Positions 13,001-22,044 of a stretch of 64,000 bases of DNA are shown here, piece by piece. The stretch spans positions 28,137,366-28,201,365 of the forward strand of contig CM057135.1 in assembly GCA_029964075.1 (NCBI GenBank), written 5' to 3'. How positions within the stretch are numbered: the first letter of the stretch is position 1; each line of letters opens with the position of its first letter. A program made the position numbers and the translations under genes. Source of the DNA: Patiria pectinifera. Its lineage: Eukaryota; Echinodermata; Asteroidea; Valvatida; Asterinidae. The notes under the pieces are model-generated. The model was not told the DNA's origin, searched no databases, and worked only from the letters and a program-made list of their open reading frames with translations.

Positions 13001-16000
13001 CGTATGCTGTAAGTCCCAGGGAACTCAGATGCCAGTCAAAACGATCACAGATTCAACACATCAAGTCTTGGTTTAGCTTGTTGCAATCATTGTATCTGGT
13101 GTAGAGACTTATCGCTAAATGTTTCGTCAATTAAAAAGTGGCCACGTTTTCATCTAAATTGGGTTCTACGCAAACATGTTGTGTATTAGTTCCATTGACA
13201 AGCTTTTATCTTAGCTTGTCTCATATCACTTTTTTGGAATTTTTATCTTAGTATTTTAATGCGCAATATGTTGTTGTTTCAGTTTTTTTCTCAATATATG
13301 TTGAGGCATTTTTTTTATTAAAATGTAGAATAACCTGTTTTCAAACTGCATTTCAAGCCAACGTAGACATCAATGCACAAATGTTTGGTTATATTTTCTT
13401 GATCATATTCTACACTTTTGAGTGGTCCCGATCTTGTGTTTTGGGTGATATCCAAACTGCCCCCCCCAAACAAATAACAAAATAAAATAATAAGAAGTCT
13501 CCGGTTTCTGGTATGCGCGCACGTTGCTGTAGCCATGCGCGTCGGCAAAATGAAAAACAATTTTTTTTTTCAATGTAAGATGATGTCTCAAAACCGCCAA
13601 ACTCACTGGTTTGACTGGAATCCTGCTGCTGCACAATTTTAAGGTGTTTTTAGATGGGGTTACGATCGAGTATAAGCTTTATGTGGCCTCTCTTGGCTCC
13701 CATATATTTTGCACTAAATTTAGTCGGGCACCATTTGCAGTCATCAGCCGACATTTAAAAAAAAAAAAAAGTAAAAAAAAAAAAAAAGCTGTGTCGCCGC
13801 ACCACTTTTGGGGCAAGCTCCATACCAGAAACTGAAGACTTTTTTTGTGTGTTGGCCTTATCTAGCAGCACTCTCTCTCTTGTCTCACACAGCCCAAGTT
13901 TGCCCGAGGAATTCTGAGTATTCCCTGTGTGCCGAACCCTGTCCACTGACCTGCCGGGATCCCAATGGAGACGTGGGTAGCTGCTTTATGCGCTGTGCTG
14001 AAGGATGCCAATGCAGGCAAGGCTACTACCAGGACGGTGACGAGTGTGTACCCCGAAGTCAGTGCGGTTGTCTGTATGATAGCGGAAACAAGTACCTCAA
14101 AGTACGACCCTTCATCTTGACCTTATCAACCGTTGAACACTGTTGTCGGTTTACTTGTATCGTGACCTCATGGCATGTAGTGGTTTTGGTCTGTACGTTA
14201 ACAGCGGCCATGTTCCAACCCCGGTCATTATTACACCGTGAAGACTGGTTCCTCACGCTGTTATTCCCTTATTATTAGATATCGTATTTGTGAAACACTT
14301 AAAGGAAACAGGCAATAGGATTTGTATGACTTAAATACATTTAAAACGGCTTTCTTGCCATGTAACTGTGACTTTCCACCTCCTTTGTAGCAGTGAAAGG
14401 GAGAAATTTCAACATTTCAGTTTTTATGCTGATGAAACTGTCCATATTCATGGGCCAAATAGTGATGTCATTCAAGGCAGAACAGTAGTGTCTGACATAG
14501 CTTTGTGTACAAATATTTTTGTGTACAAATATATAATCTTAGTTTTCTTCATTTTCTTGGAGTAAGTTCCACTTTTTACTTGTTTATCATGTTAAACAGC
14601 TTGTTTGGACAATAGCAGTGGCCAATATTTCTTCAAAAGTGTTTTGTGGGTAATTTTGAAGGACTTACTTTTGTACTGTTAATTATGCACCTTTGACAGA
14701 ATATTTTGTATTGTTCATATGCATACAAGGAGTGCCTTGTGTGACAAAAGCAAAATAGCGCCCTCTTACTTGTATTGATGAAAGGATTTGCTAATAATTG
14801 AAAAACTACCACTTTCTTGTCACTTCAAGTATTAAGATCTTGTATGCATTGTTGCAACACGAAGTAATGTGCATGAAAACAAGATGAGCTGAATTTCCAC
14901 TGCAAGTTTCCTTTAAAACAGAAGGTTAACGTTGCATTCTTAATTCCTCTGATCCCCTAGCTGAATGATGCCTACTACACCGACACCTGTACCATGCGAT
15001 GTACCTGCTCCGATGCATTTGGCGATGTTGTATGTGTGCCGTCTACATGCCATGAAAACGCTACCTGCGAATTCGTTCACGGCATCCAAAAGTGTGTCTG
15101 TGATGAAGGTTTCGTCGGCGATGGTCAGAATTGTGTCTTTGAAGGTAATTTGAGTCAGAACTAGTAAACAGGAGGGCGTGGGTTCGAGTCCCACCCGAGT
15201 CAGCTTGTAAACTTCTTTCAAAAGCTCTGAGGGCACTGGAAAACAGTGCTCATAATACTGTGTCAGTGATCAATGCAGCAATTTTCTGTGAAAGATCATC
15301 TCATTATGATACACAAGATGAGACTTCAAATCCTGTAATAGGTATATTCCCATTTCAACGGCTTTTTAAGGAACTGTTTAGAACGCGAATAAGAGAGGGC
15401 CCTTTTTGGTTTACCAGTTTCGAAAACCCTGTGGACAGGAAACACCACATGCGTGTGCTGGCTCGCGCGCGTATAGCGCCAACACACCACTACTATTGTA
15501 AGTGTGCACATATTAAAGCAGTACATGGTGTCTTCGCGTGAGCGTCAGGCCTCATCGGCAATGCTTTCAAATGTCTCTCCCAGTGGTCTCCCCCAACTCT
15601 CCCTTCCTTGCCGTTGAGGGGGTACTTGTTGCACGGAGCCCATTATTGTTTGTAAGGTAACTGAGCAGGTGAATGTATTTGTTCTTGTTCTCAGAGTGTG
15701 CCAATGCTCCTTGCGCCGACGGCACACAGTGCCTGCGAAGACTGGATGGTGACTCCGACTACGTGTGTGAGTGCCTCGACAACTTAATGATGGGCAAGGA
15801 CTGCGACGTCCCAGCAGGTACAGCTGACATACTTTGGAAATTTGCCGAGAAGAAGTTATGCACAGAAATTTACCATACACAGAAAATATTTGAGACGCCA
15901 GCTAAAATGAGTCACCAGCTAAAATGAGTCACTGGCAAAAATGAGTCACTGGCAAAAATGAGTCACCAGCTAAAATGAGTCACTAGCTAAAATGAGTCAC

Positions 16001-19000
16001 CAGCTAAAATGAGTCACTAGCTAAAATGAGTCACCAGCTAAAATGAGTCACCAGCTAAAATGAGTCACTAGCTAAAATGAGTCACCAGCTAAAATGAGTC
16101 ACCAGCTAAAATGAGTCACCAGCTAAAATGAGTCACCAGCTAAAACGAGTCACTAGCTAAAATGAGTCACCAGCTAAAATGAGTCACCAGCTAAAATGAG
16201 TCACCAGCTAAAATGAGTCACCAGCTAAAATGAGTCACTAGCTAAAATGAGTCACCAGCTAAAATGAGTCACCAGCTAAAATGAGTCACCAGCTGAAGTG
16301 AGTCACCAGCTAAAACGAGTCACCAGCTAAATTGAGTCACCAGCTAAAATGAGTCACTAGCTAAAATGTCTTGAATGATGCATCCTGCTTTTGACTGGTT
16401 CAAAGCAATTTTTTTACTCGGACCACAAGGTTTTTTTTCACCATTGTTATGTAAACCAGATGTTTCACTTCACTTTTCATTATCATCCTGTATAAGGTAA
16501 AATAGTTTTGCTGATCTGTCACCCTCGGTCATTTGGACTCGGCCAGTGTGTAGAAAATAGAAAATAGGTGGCATTAAAGGGCTTTTAATCTCTTTTACTT
16601 TTTTGTTGTTGTAGATTATAACAACCGTTTTGCATGTTACGGCGAAAGCTGCGGCACGACCTGGTTCGAATCGCTCAACTACCCCGAGCGCTACCCCAAC
16701 TCCCACAAGGCTTTCTACCAGGTGTGGGTGCCGGGCGCAAAATACTTCCGCGTCACCTTTGATCCAACGTTTGAAGTCGAGTCAGACAGGGACTTCTTGT
16801 ACATTGGTCCTGGCTTCCAGTACCCGCTGGGTCTGAACCAGGGCCCGCTGGTGACCGTACCTGGGGTCATCTATCAGCTGAACGGCTACACGACGCCTGG
16901 GCCGATTTACGTCGAGGGAGACGCAGCCTGGATGTACTTTGAGAGTGACGATCAAGTGGACGGGCGGGGATGGCATGCCGAGTTGGAAGCAGGTGGGTTA
17001 GTTTAAGATATTCATTAGATCCAAGATGGCGTAGAACTAAGTGAAGTAGCAACAGACAAATCCCAAACTAGCACTGAAACCGAGGCTACTAAGCAATTGT
17101 ATGAATGGGGACCTTAGTGGAATCTGAAAATTCCTGTTTTCAGACTGAAGACTGGGCCCTTTTCATAGCTTGAATTTTACACATTGTGTTGGGACGTTAT
17201 TGTTTCCTGAGGGATTGCATTTAACATCATGTTGGTTCCATATCCTTATGCTTACAGCTTCATACTTTATACTCATGCACAGATTTCACTGCAAAGCAAA
17301 TTTGTTAGGGTAACGGCAAACATTAAAATGAAACTTTCATAGTTGAAACCGTGGAATTTACTTCACTTTCACTTGATGTCAAGCCTTAAACCAGAGGGAA
17401 ATTAAAAGTCTTTCAAAGGGTTGAGGGACACACTGATAAGCACAAGTATCCAAATAACGTCAGTCAGTATGTTTTTTTTGTAACATAATGCATTATATGC
17501 ACCCAGAAGCCTCCAACACTTATAGTGTAGGATTCAAGCAAAATTGTTGAGTATAATACCGAAATGTAAAACGACTTGTGAGTGACTTTCATGCGTGATG
17601 CAACATTTTTTTTTATTAACTATCCATTGTGTTATGCTTACTGGTCTTATTTTACTGGTCTTATTGTCCAAGCGCTGTATGTATGTTATAGATTCACCAG
17701 GGAATAAGTACAATGTGATACAGTGTAATACAATGTAACACAATGTAATACACATGGTGGATTTGTGGTCCATGTTTTTCTCTCTCTAGTCTTTGAAGTC
17801 CTGCAAGGCTCACCCGTATGTTGGGACGGTTCGGAGACCAGACTCAGCGAAACCACCTGGGATTACGGCAAATGTGACGAGTGTCAGTGTGCGGCTGGAG
17901 CTGTCATCACATGCTCATTGGTATGTCATGTGACCACTCTCTTTAGTATGTCATGCTCGCTTGGGTGTGTCATGTGACTGCTCTGTGTAGGATATGTCAT
18001 GTGATTGCTGTCTTTGGTATGTCACGTGACTGCTCTGTTTGGTCTATGTCATGTGCTCGCTGTCTTTAGTATGTGTTTGTTCTCTTTGCTGAAAGGCATG
18101 TGACCACTGTCTTTAATTTGTCATGTGACCGCTCTCTGGTATGTCATGTGACCGCTCTCTTTATCAATCATTCTCTTTATCAATCATACTTGTCAATTCT
18201 CAGGAGAATCTCAAATGATTTACTTCTTCTTTGTTTTCTTTAGAATGCCTCTCAGCCAATCAGCTGTGACGCTAGCAGTGACTGCCCATCGGGCTCCACC
18301 TGCGTGCCACCTGACCAAGTGCCTCTGTGTATGGCTGAGCCTTGTGACGGCATGTACTGTGATGTGGGAACCATCTACGCCAACTGCGAAGTGAACCCCC
18401 ACTGTGCCATACTCACTATCTCTACTGATCTCATCTCCGTTGCGCCGGTACGTCTACTAAATCCATCTAATCATGTTCAGAAAAATGAAGGTGTACACGG
18501 CCCAATTTCTTGATACAATGTGATACAATGTGATACAATGTAATACAATGTAATACAATGTGATACAACGTAATACAATGTGATACAATGTAACACAGTG
18601 CAATCAACATGATACAATGTAATACAATGTAATACAATGTAACACAATGGAATACAATGTGATGCAATGTGATACAATGTGATACAATGTAACACAATGC
18701 AATACAATGTGATACCATGTGATACAATGTAACACAATGCAATACAATGTGATACAATGGGATACAATGTGATACAATGTAACACAATGCAATACAATGT
18801 GATACCATGTGATACAATGTAATACACATGCTAATTCTTATGTATGGTTTTGGTCCTGTTGCAGGGCACCACTGTATCAACCATCTGTGACAGCCTGATT
18901 GCCGCTGCAGAGGTTGTGGCCGTCGCCGAATGCTTTGTCTTTGAATGCGCCGTGCGTCGCGATGCACGCAGGAAGCGGGCGGCCTCGGATGAGACCGTGC

Positions 19001-20987
19001 TGTTGGATATCTACCTGGTCAGTCAGAAAAAAACACTTCTTTTTAAATGTAACAATTCCCAAGTATTACGTTCACCTTACTTGAAAAATGGTATCCTCAC
19101 TCCCCTGAAAGGCAGTTTCATTGAAAAATAACCTGAAATTTCTTGGGAACTCTTCTATAATGCATTTTGTTCACTTGCGTGTCCCGCGCAACACCACTCA
19201 ACGAGGTAAATATAATACTTTTTGTAAGTCTCACTGCTATTCATGAGGCATGGACGTCAAGTATTGGGTCATGGTGGTTTTCAAAAAAAATAATCTTCAA
19301 GAAAACGAATACTCAATGCTTACTGTGCATCCAAAAGTAAAAGTCTGCATTGCCTATTACACACCTGTTTTACCTTTCTTTTGTTACTGCTACACAAAAT
19401 AGTGCTAACATGCTTATTTGGTTTAACCCTAACTCCCTAGCATGATTTGCTAGGAACCAGACCCATCCTGGCAACTTCCAGCACAGTATGGGAAACTGCA
19501 CACACATATTTCTGGCTTTGATTCTGGAGGTGTGCCAACCCAATGTAAAAGACTGTCAGTTTTAGGGGTACTGTACCCATCCTGACAGATTCCAACAAAA
19601 CATACCATTGGGGTTTGATGGGTTGAGGTTTGTTAGGGTTAAGGCAGGTTAATCCACTGTCCTCCTCACGCTCATGTCACATGGGTCTGAGTCGTCTTTG
19701 CCACAAGTCCTCCAAGGTTATCCTCCCAAGTTGCTCTGTGTTGAATAACTAAGCTTGAAGATAGAATAGGAACTGTCACTTTCCAATTAATTCTCCAGTC
19801 TTAATTTGACAACAATTTTCCCCCAACCTCGTATTTAGGAGAGTGGTTCCCCCGCCACCGGCCCTTCTGTCCCGGTTTCCCAAGACGGCACGACGCCCGC
19901 GGATGCTCTGGCTTTGACGCTGTATGAACGGCTGAGTCGGTATACCGGCATCTCCGATGGTTCCCTGCCCATCAACATCACCGGTGTGATCTACCATGGT
20001 CCGAGACCAATCACAAAGGCGCCACCTACCAGCAGCTCTGAGAAAGTGACCGTGAAGAAGGTCACTGCAGGACGTAAGTACCATCGTCTTGATCCTGGAA
20101 GATTGATAAATTGATCCCAATCAGTCTTATAGACATCATGAGGTATTTAGTTATCATCAGTCACTCCCTATGTAAAGACAACTCAGTTTTAGTTAATGTC
20201 AACAGAACTTTAGGATGAACAATTAACGTCCAATTTTATGTGGAAGGTGTGCCTTGGCCCAAGGGTCCAAAAATCACAGGTAACATATTGAGATCCAACG
20301 CTAGTAAATTTGCTTTGATTTTTCTTCATTTGTTTTCTTCTGAATATCTACAAACTTATTTCTACAGTTATTTTAAAGTTGAACAAAGGTATCGACTGGA
20401 GCGGGGTTTGAACTTGCAAACCCCGGGATTGCCGTTTCGGTGCTCTACCAACTCGGCTATCCAACCCTATGTTGGCGGTTCCCCATTTTCAAGATCTTTT
20501 GTTCAGTGGGCGCTAGTTAGAAGACATACACCCATGCACCTAGGCAGTTTCCCTTTGCTGTTTATTGGCATATTTTTTACAGTAATTTAAAACACATTTA
20601 TTTACAATAAATTCTCAATCGTATTTGTCCGTGTTCATGCTCAACCACGTTTAGAGAATACAGCCACTAACTCAAGCACTTACATTATTGATGCCTCAAC
20701 CAGCTGTAGATTCCGGGATGCCAACATCCACCGTTGCCATCATCGCCGCCGGCGTCTCGGCCCTCACCCTCCTCCTGGCCCTCACAGTGGCCATCTGGTG
20801 TCGTCATCACGGCCGCAAGTCCTCCAAGAAGACCATGACATTCCAAGAAGCCTCGGAGGAAGCCCACGCCAACAAGGCCTTCGAGATGATTGATCACGGA
20901 CCGGCGTTCTCCCGTGCCATCCCGCTGGATGACGGGACAGGTCATCAGGGTAATGTCTACGGAGTCAAGTATGACCTGGAGTCCTAA
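1..20987 (+). CDS. Multidomain VWD/C8/TIL/EGF/CUB type I membrane protein, 3' part of gene
   Basis: Nineteen phase-consistent exons: 1-86, 840-1022, 2670-2893, 4157-4331, 5336-5446, 8345-8544, 8958-9080, 9816-9974, 10620-10776, 12814-13008, 13893-14101, 14961-15144, 15695-15817, 16615-16992, 17790-17920, 18244-18447, 18865-19017, 19839-20073, 20704-20987. All junctions fit GT-AG and the reading frame runs through to TAA, giving about 1170 residues; the start lies left of the window. Order: end of a VWD, C8, TIL, VWC/EGF-like, EGF, VWD, C8, TIL, VWC/EGF-like, EGF, CUB, Cys-rich, juxtamembrane region, TM helix, short tail. VWD-C8-TIL units are known from zonadhesin, FCGBP, tectorin and gel-forming mucins, where they assemble extracellular matrices or bind partners. 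Orthology is not assigned. A role in adhesion or mucosal/egg-coat matrix is inference. Introns are rich in MITEs and tandem arrays. Confidence 0.85.
1684..2019. mobile_element. MITE with TAAAGCCAGCCTC-type inverted ends
   Basis: The left end (TTTAAAGCCAGCCTCGGGTC) and the reverse complement of the right end (TTAAGCCGGCCTCAGGTCG) match over about 20 bases. The interior is rich in TCG/CGAC repeats and has no protein-coding potential. It lies in intron 2 of gene 1. The superfamily is not clear. Confidence 0.6.
2670..4331 (+). CDS. Exons 3-4 of gene 1: TIL domain plus VWC/EGF-like segment
   Basis: Exon 2670-2893 encodes a trypsin-inhibitor-like Cys-rich domain ([20 protein letters not shown], later [18 protein letters not shown] and the closing ECGC). 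Exon 4157-4331 continues with [20 protein letters not shown] and an EGF-like end ([20 protein letters not shown]). The TIL followed by a VWC-like piece is the usual order after C8. The intron 2894-4156 holds a MITE (3558-4080) and a C-rich/CA tract near 3130-3155. Confidence 0.8.
3558..4080. mobile_element. TTAA-flanked MITE, copy 1
   Basis: Starts TTAAAGGGAAGATACAACAT and ends with the inverted form (ATGTTGTACATTCCCTTTAA); terminal inverted repeats are about 24 bases. TTAA at both edges fits a TTAA target, as in piggyBac- or Kolobok-like elements (inference). It contains the palindrome TGGTCGGCCGACCA at 3720-3733. A second copy is at 45352-45791 and a truncated one at about 61550-61818. Confidence 0.75.
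5336..5446 (+). CDS. Exon 5 of gene 1: EGF-like domain
   Basis: A single exon encodes one EGF repeat: [16 protein letters not shown] followed by [14 protein letters not shown], with all six cysteines. The acceptor is TGCAG and the donor is AAG/GTAAT. The following 2.9-kb intron (5447-8344) is the longest in this gene and contains two MITEs. Confidence 0.85.
5945..6210. mobile_element. MITE with GGAGCCCA/CAAGTACCCCCTCA ends, copy 1
   Basis: Contains CACAAGTACCCCCTCAC at the left and GCGCACGGAGCCCATAAAG at the right, with a GCGCCCTCTT segment. The same pattern occurs at 21778-22044, and a short piece in reverse orientation at about 15575-15645. Inverted ends (TGGGCTCCGTGC type) are imperfect. 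Non-coding, in intron 5 of gene 1. Confidence 0.6.
6866..8001. mobile_element. 1.1-kb non-autonomous element with TACCGTAATTTTCGG ends
   Basis: The left end TACCGTAATTTTCGGAATAT is exactly repeated, inverted, at 7982-8001 (the match extends through ATAAGCCGCG). Just inside both ends there are several direct copies of GCGGCTTATACGCCG. TA at both tips is compatible with a mariner/Tc1-type TA target (inference). Small open frames inside show no transposase similarity. Confidence 0.75.
8345..9974 (+). CDS. Exons 6-8 of gene 1: von Willebrand type D domain
   Basis: Exons 8345-8544, 8958-9080 and 9816-9974 encode a VWD domain. It has the typical opening [19 protein letters not shown], a central beta-rich part ([28 protein letters not shown]) and the closing [19 protein letters not shown], which fits the calcium-binding CG..GN region. 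The VWF-type CGLCG motif is reduced to NGLCG, so one cysteine of the vicinal pair is absent. Confidence 0.9.
10620..13008 (+). CDS. Exons 9-10 of gene 1: VWD-C8 linker and second C8 domain
   Basis: Exon 10620-10776 ([20 protein letters not shown]...) and exon 12814-13008 ([20 protein letters not shown], then [15 protein letters not shown]) join in phase and form the C8 region after the VWD. The intron of about 2 kb between them is filled with several nested mobile elements. The Cys pattern agrees with exon 2. Confidence 0.85.
10855..11618. mobile_element. Nested GGGCCCAATTTCAT MITEs
   Basis: 11358-11617 is bounded by GGGCCCAATTTCATAGCACT and its inverted form (CATGAAATTGGGCCC), each followed by GCTTAA-rich sequence. 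The region 10855-11110 contains a related structure with GGGGCCAATTTCACAAAGCT and many AAGCA/TGCTT repeats. The pattern is known from hAT-like MITEs of marine invertebrates; I see no clear target duplication here. Confidence 0.55.
12083..12765 (-). mobile_element. tRNA-derived SINE, copy A, split by a MITE
   Basis: Read on the minus strand: a 5' region (about 12732-12765 and 12170-12228), then a tRNA-like segment (TAGCTCAGTTGGTAAGAGCA ... GGTTCAAACC) and a tail (AATTTCTTTGTTCAACTTAA) ending at about 12083. The same order is seen at 20367-20560 and 37300-37445. The copy is interrupted at 12259-12729 by a TTAA-flanked element. Confidence 0.65.
12259..12729. mobile_element. TTAA-flanked MITE nested in a SINE
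   Basis: TTAA (12259-12262) is followed by ATTACTAGAGCGCTAAC; the right end has the exact inverse GTTAGCGCTCTAGTAAT followed by TTAA (12726-12729). The TTAA duplication points to a piggyBac-like or similar transposase (inference). The interior is non-coding and CpG-rich. Confidence 0.75.
13480..13860. mobile_element. GGCC-ended MITE (CTCCGGTTTCTGG family), copy 1
   Basis: Contains GTCTCCGGTTTCTGGTATGC near the left and the inverted ATACCAGAAACTGAAGAC followed by GGCC/TTA at 13854-13860. Internal A-runs flank GTGTCGCCGCACCACTTTTG. Other copies are at 39301-39663 and 59348-59702. The left tip here is disturbed. Confidence 0.6.
13893..15144 (+). CDS. Exons 11-12 of gene 1: second TIL plus VWC/EGF-like segment
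   Basis: Exon 13893-14101 is TIL-like ([42 protein letters not shown]). Exon 14961-15144 gives [19 protein letters not shown] and an EGF-like end ([14 protein letters not shown]). It repeats the 2670-4331 block exon for exon, with the same intron position between TIL and VWC, so the gene grew by duplication of a multi-exon cassette (inference). Confidence 0.85.
15155..15215 (+). mobile_element. Short tRNA-like SINE fragment
   Basis: CTAGTAAACAGGAGGGCGTG precedes GGTTCGAGTCCCACCCGAGT, a good pol III B-box. A related fragment in the opposite orientation is at 51888-51950 (ACTCGGGTGGGACTCGAACC). No full cloverleaf can be folded, so it is taken as a SINE remnant, not a tRNA. Confidence 0.5.
15695..15817 (+). 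CDS. Exon 13 of gene 1: second EGF-like domain
   Basis: The exon encodes [20 protein letters not shown] and [15 protein letters not shown], an EGF-like repeat with a slightly expanded third loop. It occupies the place exon 5 has in the first cassette. The AP-1-motif array begins about 80 bases after its donor. Confidence 0.8.
15898..16371. repeat. 17-bp tandem array with TGAGTCA in nearly every unit
   Basis: About 27 units of AGTCACCAGCTAAAATG. Variants have AGTCACTAGC or CACTGGCAAAAATG. Nearly every unit contains TGAGTCA, the AP-1/bZIP consensus; two units read CGAGTCA. The array lies in intron 13 of gene 1. A regulatory role is not shown. Confidence 0.95.
16615..16992 (+). CDS. Exon 14 of gene 1: CUB-like domain
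   Basis: This 378-base exon encodes about 126 residues with a CUB-like layout: [20 protein letters not shown], then [20 protein letters not shown] (the acidic D..D-x-L-x-I calcium-type segment) and a late aromatic strand ([20 protein letters not shown]). The usual NYP..YP start of CUB domains is present. The single-exon domain is distinct from the duplicated VWD cassettes. Ligand unknown. Confidence 0.8.
17709..17757. repeat. Short 10-bp tandem array (TACAATGTGA type)
   Basis: Four to five imperfect decamers (ATACAATGTA, ACACAATGTA) ending in AATACACATG, directly upstream of exon 15. It has the same unit and the same end sequence as the larger array at 18511-18830. Confidence 0.85.
17790..18447 (+). 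CDS. Exons 15-16 of gene 1: Cys-rich linker (VWC-like)
   Basis: Exon 17790-17920 encodes [20 protein letters not shown] followed by [15 protein letters not shown], which is VWC-like. Exon 18244-18447 adds [20 protein letters not shown] and [20 protein letters not shown]. The cysteine spacing is suggestive, but I do not recognise a named family for the second exon. Confidence 0.7.
18511..18830. repeat. 10-bp tandem array (GATACAATGT), about 32 units
   Basis: Decamers GATACAATGT, AATACAATGT, AACACAATGC and close variants run from 18511 to AATACACATG at about 18830, in the intron before exon 17. The other strand reads CATTGTATCA repeats, which contain the SOX-like core CATTGT. Long open frames on the minus strand here are a by-product of the repeat. 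Confidence 0.95.
18865..20073 (+). CDS. Exons 17-18 of gene 1: juxtamembrane ectodomain with RRKR site
   Basis: Exon 18865-19017 ([20 protein letters not shown], then [16 protein letters not shown]) contains a furin-type R-R-K-R motif. Exon 19839-20073 gives a Pro/Ser/Thr-rich stretch, then [20 protein letters not shown] with an N-x-T sequon, and another Ser/Thr-rich linker. It could be a cleaved SEA-like or stalk region; I cannot assign a fold. Confidence 0.7.
20367..20560 (-). mobile_element. tRNA-derived SINE, copy B
   Basis: On the minus strand: head with GCGCCCACTG and CGCCAACATAGGG, tRNA-like part (TAGCCGAGTTGGTAGAGCAC ... AGTTCAAACC) and tail (CCTTTGTTCAACTTTAAAAT). It aligns with copies at 12083-12765 and 37300-37445. 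Intron 18 of gene 1. Confidence 0.7.
20704..20987 (+). CDS. Exon 19 of gene 1: transmembrane helix, cytoplasmic tail and stop
   Basis: After the acceptor AACCAG the frame reads [10 protein letters not shown], a hydrophobic helix ([20 protein letters not shown], then IWC), a basic stop-transfer stretch ([10 protein letters not shown]) and a tail of about 55 residues ending YGVKYDLES before TAA at 20985-20987. The orientation is type I (outside N-terminus), in agreement with the Cys-rich ectodomain. The tail has tyrosines (NVYGVKY) but no motif I can name with confidence. Confidence 0.88.
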
Positions 20988-21001
20988 ATGTACTTCAGTT
21001 T

Positions 21002-21175
21002 ATTACAACGTTACAAGTCTTATATATGGGGTTAATTACAACGTTACAAGTCTTATATATGGGGTTAATTACAACGTTACAAGTCTTATATATGGGGTTA
21101 ATTACAACGTTACAAGTCTTATACATGGGGTTAATTACAATGTTACATGTCTTATATATGGGGTTAATTGGAAAT
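21002..21175. repeat. 33-bp minisatellite in the 3' UTR of gene 1
   Basis: About five near-identical copies of a 33-base unit (ATTACAACGTTACAAGTCTT, then ATATATGGGGTTA) start 15 bases after the stop codon. The period is a multiple of three and the array is open in one frame, but it is out of the gene's frame. Confidence 0.95.
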
Positions 21176-21777
21176 ATTCATACATGTGACTAGATCCTAC
21201 CAAATGAGTCTTAAGGTATTTTCTAGGCTGATCCATTTCCCATATGTACTTGTTGATATGCTACACAGTTTGATATTCTGATGAAAATGGAAGTGAATTT
21301 TGGCGACAAATTCCTTCTTTATTCAGTTTGGTTTCATGGCCTTTTACTCAAATATTGTTTGATTGCCAGTGACTAAAACGTATTCCGTTGACTTTTGAAA
21401 CATTTCGTATGATGGGGTCGCATAAACACCTGTAGCTGTAGAAATATATTCATAAATTGTATTAATAGTTTAGTTCATCGTATATAATAGCAGAGATGCC
21501 AACTTTTGAATCCTTTTGTCAGGGAGGATTTGTAAAGTACAGCGTGCAATTAATGCGCAATTATATATAGAGAGAGGGTGTTGATTGATTTTATTACTAG
21601 GACACTTTTGTGAATTTACTCAGTTTTTATGAATTTACTCAGTACTATATATTTCAGTTGGAGTGAATTATATTGAATTATGAGTGATGTATTATATTTC
21701 AGTTTGAGGTTCATAGAAACTGCTGGTTTTTAGTTGAGAATAACTGACAGTATGGAATTCTAGAATCCCTTTTTTTG

Positions 21778-22044
21778 TCAATGCGCTCTGTGTACAAGTA
21801 CCCCCTCAACGATAAGAAACGGAGAGTTCAGGGGAAATTTGGAGGGACATTCAAACGCATCGTCAAAGACACCTGACGCTCGCGCGAAGACGACACAACT
21901 TAAATTTCGCACTTTCAGAATAAAACAAGTCGTACGTACTTCGCGCCACACTTTGCGATCCAGTATGCACACGCAGTCTGTCCCATCCAAGTGGCTCTGG
22001 AAATTGGTGAAAAGCGCCCTCTTACTTGCGCACGGAGCCCATAG
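21778..22044. mobile_element. MITE with GGAGCCCA/CAAGTACCCCCTCA ends, copy 2
   Basis: Left GTGTACAAGTACCCCCTCAA and right GCGCCCTCTTACTTGCGCAC followed by GGAGCCCATA match the copy at 5945-6210. The interior is not conserved and not coding. Confidence 0.6.

Noticed and set aside
15898-16371. CRISPR-like array
   Set aside because: Units are contiguous without unique spacers, in an intron of an animal gene. It is a minisatellite.
18467-18967. 166-codon minus-strand open frame rich in Cys, His, Ile, Leu, Tyr
   Set aside because: It is the translation of the 10-bp array (CATTGTATCA repeats); three overlapping frames are open for the same reason, and no known protein is matched.
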